Shown: positions 58,551-64,000 of the stretch, piece after piece
Numbering within the stretch: position 1 is the stretch's first letter
Layout of the letters: each line of letters begins with the position of its first letter
Source: Heliocidaris erythrogramma
Taxonomy: Eukaryota; Echinodermata; Echinoidea; Camarodonta; Echinometridae
Direction: 5' to 3'
NCBI GenBank assembly: GCA_025617745.1
Contig: CM046870.1
Span: 29,283,927 to 29,347,926, forward strand
DNA: 64,000 nt
Position numbers and translations under genes: made by a program
The notes under the pieces: generated by a model
Seen by the model: only the letters and a program-made list of their open reading frames with translations
Database searches by the model: none
What the model was told of the DNA's origin: nothing

Positions 58551-60235
58551 ATATCGTTTCATATCACTAGAAGACACATAAAATCTTACCCCAAGAATAT
58601 CGACCGGACACTTCCAATTTTTTTTTTGCAAAGAGCTATAGATATGTTTCATAGTAGTATAAAGTGCCTTAGAATAATTAAGTTTTCAGAAAATAATTTT
58701 GAGACGGTACAAAGTTGGTACAAAACTGCAGTACTCGTTTTCATGATAACAGGCGTCCCGTACAATTCCAAGTTATTCCCTGTCAGAGGAAAAACAAATC
58801 TAATTGTACGTACATGTAGTTTTTATAAATCTTCCAGAATAGTTCCCCTTTCCGATTTTGTTTCTTCTGAAATCTTTTTATACTCATTGAATATATATCT
58901 TTAGTCCATGCGGAATTGAACTCTTTTATTTGTCAAGAATATTAACGATTGTAGTCGCGTGTCTGGACCGGACACAGTTGTAAACTTGATAAGGGGATCA
59001 TCCGTGCGAATGCGATCGATGGCGTCGTGTGCAAGAATTTCACTGCCGACATGCGAATCAACTGTTGCGTATAACTTGAGGCAATGTGTAATCAACCGCA
59101 GAGTGAATATGGTCAGTCTGTCATATCTGTTGTACCAACTTTGTAGCTTTCAGAACCGTACAGTGTTAGTGGTTTAAAACGGAATGTGACGAAAACGATG
59201 TGACGCGTCACACAGTATAACATAGTGTAAAGCATAGTGTAAGGCTTCTATCTCTCCTGTGAGGCCACACTTCATGACCACGTGATCTTCCCGACCGGAC
59301 TGAATGCAAGATATCTATAGTAATCACTGAGATATCATGATGTTTAGAGATCTGCAGTAGATATGAAAATATCAAAAGTAGTCAGGAGTATTAAGAGTAA
59401 TTTGTAAACTGGACAAAGCGGCCATGAAGTGATCAGTAGAACAGAAAATTTGACGGGACGGGATTGAGTGTTATCTGTCTTTTGTTTGTTTGTTTTTTGT
59501 TGTTGATGTTTTCACACAAATTCGTCACTCCTCTTGTTCATCTACTTTAAATTCAACAGTTGACAGTTTCTTCTCTTTTCACATGTCTGATGGTCCCGTG
59601 CACACGCCTCTATATGCAAGACAAGAAACAATTATATTCCCCAATGGATAACTGACACGAACTACTTCGGTAAGGGGTTTTGGGTCGATACGCAACGGAC
59701 AATTTCAACTCCTTTGGTGACATGAGGGTCGCGCTGATTGTTTACACTTTCCAGCCTGCGTAGGTATTTCTGCCTCGAAATCCCCGCTTTCGAGCCAAAT
59801 TAGACCAGTGTAACTTAATTCAATTTACCACAATCAAGTTTGTGACGAGCAGGATATTGAATCTGGTTGGAACATGACGAAAATGACCTTGTTTACCGTC
59901 TCAATCAATAACAATGAATTCACCTTCATGTAACATGACATTTGGATGAGATGCATGCAAAATAAGGTATAGAGTAAACACTAGGGATGGACTGATCAAA
60001 TCAAATAGGTGGATGACATTTCAATATCTGCGTACTTCTCGGCGGCCTTTGACATCAGTATAATTTTTCATTGATCAGTTGTAATCACACGCGATAAAGA
60101 CGTGATCAGATACACGATTACTTAATGGACACAAGAAAATGTGTATATTTGAAAGACACCATTGTAAAAAAAAAGTCCTTTCTTTTCATTTTAGACATAT
60201 CAAACTTAAGAAATAAAGTTAGGTGAAATTTTACA

Positions 60236-60391
60236 CACTCTTGGTTAAAAAGGGAACATGCGTGCTTGTTGGATAAAATATAACTCAATATTTGGTAAAA
60301 TGTTACCCAAAGGTGATTTTAAAAATACCAAATATTGTTAAAATTTACCCAATAGATACACTGTTCCATTTTAACACACTTTTTTAGAGTG
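60236..60391. mobile_element. 156 bp MITE, CACTCT termini
   Basis: cactcttggttaaaaaggga and the inverted right end (complement cactctaaaaaagtgtgtta then aaaatggaac) pair with a small gap. Inner words caatatttggtaaaat and ataccaaatattgtta are also inverted. Non-coding. Confidence 0.65.
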
Positions 60392-61525
60392 AATTATTGC
60401 ACTTTGAAAATATTTAAAAGATGGTTTTTCTATCGTAAACAGGGCCCAGGGAAGAAAAGGGCAATGAGCTTCACTCATTTTTTCCCTACAGATGGAGTTG
60501 ATGCATGTATCTCTGCTATTTTGGAACTCTGATTACTTAGAGTGCCCTCCAGATCTTAAATCGTGCCGCAGCACCTGTCTAACGTCTGCCATTTACCAGT
60601 TACACGTTCAGATCATCACACAAGTCGTTTTCCTTTCAAAAGTACAACACCAACTTATATTGAACGCACAATCATACCCATAAATAATGTACAAAAAGTT
60701 AGAAAGGAAAAATGAATATAAATATTTGAATACAGTGCTGCATTTTCAAATTCCTATTCGAAATGAGACCTTTTGATCATTTTTGCCCCCCCCCCCCCCC
60801 CTTACCACATTTGTCCGTGCTTAGTTTACAGCGGCGTCCGGCTTTTTCACCTCACAGGCCAAAATCGGCAACGCGTAGAGATTAGGTCTCAAGATTTAAA
60901 CCGCTAGCTTCACAGTGGACCTCTAAATCGCGCTTGTTATCGTGTTTTGTAAAATTTCACGTACATCAATTCAAGCTCTGGTGGCTATCTCGGCCTCGCT
61001 ATTCGGATGGGTCCGAGTTAAACCCTGCGTCGATTTATCCCGGATCAACCAAGTTTTAACCCTGGTGCCGCCACAGAGAATGCGATAGGTCTGCTGAGAC
61101 TGAAAAGCAATCTCTAAACGCTGGCCGGTCATTTCTTAAATTAAGGCCCGTGGCAGTTACAGTAACCCTGTTTGGTGGTAACAGATACTCTTGTTCACAC
61201 TCCAGACTGTATTGTTTACAGAAATCAGCTATACAAAATGACTAAGGAAAAAATACTTTAGATAAGCAGTAAGCCTAGTAGCCTTTTAAAGATATAAAAT
61301 GAATAAGTGATCACCCGATGTCCCTGTGAGCACTTCAAACATGTCAAAATGGAAGTTGTTCTACCTGAAAAAGGGCGACTGAGTGTCGGCTTTCAAAAAT
61401 TAGTCATTTTCTATTTGTGTGCCAGCAGACATAGTTCCAGGAAAATTAGGGTTCAACCCCTATTCAAACTTAATAAGCGTGTTTTTGAGAAAATAAGCTT
61501 GCGGAACGCTTAAAAGGAGCTTAGA
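60392..61525. other. Unclassified DNA with C run
   Basis: A 16-base C run (60786-60801) and a moderately GC-rich stretch (60820-61150) without recognisable coding or repeats. Confidence 0.4.
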
Positions 61526-61532
61526 AAATGAT

Positions 61533-61745
61533 GGCAAGCTTGCTGTGGCTTGTGAGCTTGTCGCCAGCTTGCAGGAAGAGTGGCAAGCTTGTCACAAGCT
61601 TGCTGAAAAAGTGGCAAGCTTACCCCAAGCTTGCAGGAAAATTGGCAAACTTACACAATAATGAAATCTATGCTACAAACTTAGATTTAAAAAAAGGGCA
61701 AGCTTGCGGCAAGCTGCAGCTTACTTGCAAAAAAAAGTGGCAATC
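61533..61745 (+). repeat. 31 bp minisatellite rich in AAGCTT
   Basis: Units begin ggcaagctt and continue as gtcacaagcttgctgaaaaagt or accccaagcttgcaggaaaatt (31 bp each). The first unit is longer (about 49 bp) and a detached unit lies near 61698-61740. Each unit is nearly self-complementary (caagcttg-n3-caagcttg). The 104-codon frame starting at 61528 simply reads this array. Confidence 0.8.
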
Positions 61746-62337
61746 GTTCCCAAATGAATCTTTATCACTAGAAAACAAAAATGACTTGATCATTTCTTTT
61801 AATGCATGTGTATGTATAACTTGCTATTACAGGTCTAGCTAATGATAACACAACACAGCATTCAGAATTTAGTTGATTTTGTGAGACACTGATTTATTCG
61901 AGCTGAGCAGATCATAAGCATGCAGAACAATATATCAACAAACTATTGGTTTGACAATCTGTAAACATTACTTTAACATGAATATGCTTTTAGTCATGGT
62001 GCAAGAACTGCCCTGGCCTCAAAACTCTAGAAGGACCCGGGTGTTTTTATCCGTCTAATTCCCTTTCTTTCTCATACATGCATCTATCTGCACCGAGCAT
62101 GGCCATCCATGCTAACCACCGGATGCTCTCTGCATAAGGGCCACCTACAGACAAGCACCCCCTCAAATCCCCCCTTGCCTGCTAGAGGTGTTTAGGATGA
62201 CTCCACTGCTAACTAGAAATGTGCATTGCTGGGGCCGCGCAATGCTAAATGTATCCCCCGGCACTGGCAGCGATTTGAAGGAGGGACAAAGACCCTCCCC
62301 CATCCCCTCCCTCAAACAAAAGGATGGTGTAGAAATT

Positions 62338-63405
62338 AGATGTGTAGGTTTCACTAAGACACATCTTCATATAAAATTTGAAAGAAATGTGTTGAGAGAT
62401 ATACCAAGATACATCTCCATACAAAATTTGAAAGAAATCCATCAAGAAATGTGGCCTGCAGAGTGCACTCACGCCATGCCCTGAAGTATGACCTTTGACC
62501 CTATAAAAGACGGAACACTGGTGGCAGCATCACCAAAAACTATAGGTTTTTAGATTACACCAAGAAACACCTTCATGCGAAATTTGAACGAAATCCGTCA
62601 AGAAATGCAGAAGAGTGCACAAAAGGGACAAATGAGCTTTGACCCTATAAAGGACGGAACAATGAGGGCAGCATCACCAAAAATTAAATATGTGTAGATT
62701 ATACCAAGATACATCTCCATACAAAATTTGAATGAAATCCGTCAAGAAATGCAGAAGTAAGAGTGCAAGAAATGGAAAAATGACCTTTGACCCTATAAAG
62801 GACGGAACAATGAGGGCAGCATCACCAAAAATTAAACATGTGTAGACTATACCAAGATACATCTCCATACAAAATTTGAACAAAATCCGTTGAGAAATGT
62901 GGCCTGCAGAGTGCACTCACGCCATGCCCAGAAGTATGACCTTTGACCCTATAAAAGACGGAACACTGGTGGCAGCATCACCAAACACTATAGGTTTTTA
63001 AATTACACCAAGAGACACCTTCATGCAAAATTTGAACGAAATCCGTTGAGAAATGTGACCGCCAGAGCGCACACAAGAGTACACACAAGACATCTATCAA
63101 AATATGACCTTTGACCCTATAAAAGACGGAACACTGGGGGCAGCATCACCAAAATCTATAGCGTTCCAGATTTTACCAAGAGACACCTTCATACAAAATT
63201 TGAACAAAATCCGTTGAGAAATGTGACCGCTAGAGCGCACACAAACTATCCCCAAAAATATGGCCTTTTACCCTATAAAAGACGGAACACTGGGGGCAGC
63301 ATCACCAGAAACTATAGGGGTCCAGATTTTACCAAGATACACGTCCACAGGAAGTCTGAAAAAAATTCGTCGAGAAATGTGACCGCTAGAGCGCACACAA
63401 GAATG
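62338..63405 (+). repeat. Tandem array of ~143-168 bp units with DR1 motifs
   Basis: The anchor accctataaa-gacggaacactg recurs at about 62500, 62643, 62792, 62948, 63116 and 63272 (spacings 143, 149, 156, 168 and 156). Each unit continues with gcagcatcacc, ttaccaagatacacc, tcatacaaaatttgaa, cgaaatccgtcaagaaatg and a variable spacer. The leftmost units lack the anchor. Just before the anchor four units carry exact tgacctttgaccc and two carry variants. Divergence between units suggests an old array. Minus-strand frames across it are repeat translations. Confidence 0.85.
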
Positions 63406-63409
63406 TGAC

Positions 63410-63410
<1 letters not shown>

Positions 63411-63438
<28 letters not shown>
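63411..63438 (+). repeat. CGG trinucleotide repeat
   Basis: Nine CGG units directly follow the last unit of the tandem array. Confidence 0.9.
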
Positions 63439-63440
<2 letters not shown>

Positions 63441-64000
63441 AACGCTGCTGAATCCAAAGTATCCTCCGGCATACTGCCGGGGGATACAATTAGCAGACGA
63501 GACCCCATCCACACCCCCCAAGCTAAGGTCCAGGGATCCCAAAAAGCCACCTGCATCCCAAACAGTGCCTCGCACCGCGACAGGCTGGACAGCGTACGTG
63601 ACCCTTCCCGCTAAGAATGAAATGGTGCAAGATGCAAAAGTGGCTATTACGCCATTCATTTTATTACATCAAGTTCCAAAAGTTCAAACCTTCTCCATGA
63701 GTTCGGCCAAAGCAGTTAATGATTAAATCACTTTCTAACAATACACAGGGATTGGGAAGTGAAGGGTGGGTAAATTCCGTTGAAAAGAAGACAAAATCTA
63801 TCTGCACTCTCAACTCGTCGAAATCAGAAATCGTAATGCTGCCTTTTCATTCTCTGAGAAATCTCAGCAGCGAGACCGTGGGAACCGGCAAAATAAGATC
63901 GGCCTCGTTCTTTGAAATCTACTAGACGCCGACCCGCAGCTGCGCGTGTTACATGACACTTGCCAAACCTTTCATGATGCCGCCTGTAATACATTTTTAA
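63439..64000. other. GC-richer DNA after the array, unclassified
   Basis: A small hairpin tcctccggcatactgccgggggata lies at about 63462-63486. A minus frame of 115 codons (63312-63659) crosses this stretch, the CGG run (as a proline run) and the array, so I do not call it a gene. Confidence 0.4.

Larger units (their letters stand above)
55563..60230. other. Unclassified AT-rich DNA with simple repeats
   Basis: Contains a trinucleotide domain (56466-56640) and an AAT array (58449-58495). A 95-codon frame at 57724-58011 has a hydrophobic C-terminal third but no recognised domain. No gene is called. Confidence 0.4.

Noticed and set aside
58901-59177. Opposed frames with a stretch like IDRIRTDDPLIK
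   Set aside because: That phrase often appears in spurious translations of repeats. Both strands are open and no domain is recognisable.
62245-62916. Minus-strand frames with recurring HFLTDFIQILYGDVSW-like peptides
   Set aside because: The peptide repeats because the DNA is a tandem array. Stops and frame changes occur between units, and the array varies in unit length.
63312-63659. 115-codon minus frame with a proline run
   Set aside because: It crosses the CGG microsatellite and the end of the tandem array. The proline run is the microsatellite.

Overview
The window looks like intergenic or intronic DNA from a marine invertebrate deuterostome, most likely an echinoderm. That assignment is an inference from the repeat types: tRNA-derived SINEs ending in (ATT)n, palindromic non-autonomous DNA transposons of the kinds common in sea urchins and relatives, and an AT-rich background full of microsatellites. 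I find no complete protein-coding gene, no rRNA and no functional tRNA gene. The only recognisable protein relics are three decayed pieces of non-LTR retrotransposon reverse transcriptase (about 42.45, 52.76 and 55.1 kb, all on the minus strand).

Layout. 0-16 kb: mostly unique AT-rich DNA with scattered SINE copies (2.0, 5.7, 10.6 and 16.1 kb) and an 865 bp element with CACTGTAAAAA termini (9.3-10.2 kb). 16.4-19.2 kb: a 2780 bp composite transposon with about 130 bp inverted arms and a perfect 8 bp target-site duplication, carrying a long pyrimidine-rich minisatellite and another nested repeat. 20-30 kb: several small inverted-repeat elements, microsatellites, and a 748 bp CACTG element containing an unusual SINE whose head resembles the Alu domain of 7SL RNA. 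31.4-33.3 kb: at least three inverted-repeat layers nested inside one another, the innermost carrying two divergent tRNA-like units. 34.9-42.1 kb: four clear palindromic elements plus one partial copy. 43.9-48.0 kb: three neighbouring large palindromes whose arms are built from short tandem repeats, as in foldback elements (Drosophila FB, sea-urchin TU). 48-61 kb: mostly unclassified DNA with two reverse-transcriptase relics, one pair of inverted repeats and one small inverted-repeat element. 61.5-63.4 kb: a 31 bp minisatellite rich in AAGCTT, then a tandem array of units of about 143-168 bp, each with a DR1-like nuclear-receptor half-site pair, ending in a CGG run.

No genes can be seen working together. 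What organises the window is transposable-element biology: repeated nesting of non-autonomous inverted-repeat elements, recruitment of Pol III-type promoter pieces, and amplification of short tandem units inside transposon arms. Every superfamily assignment below rests on termini and target-site duplications seen by eye and needs a database comparison.
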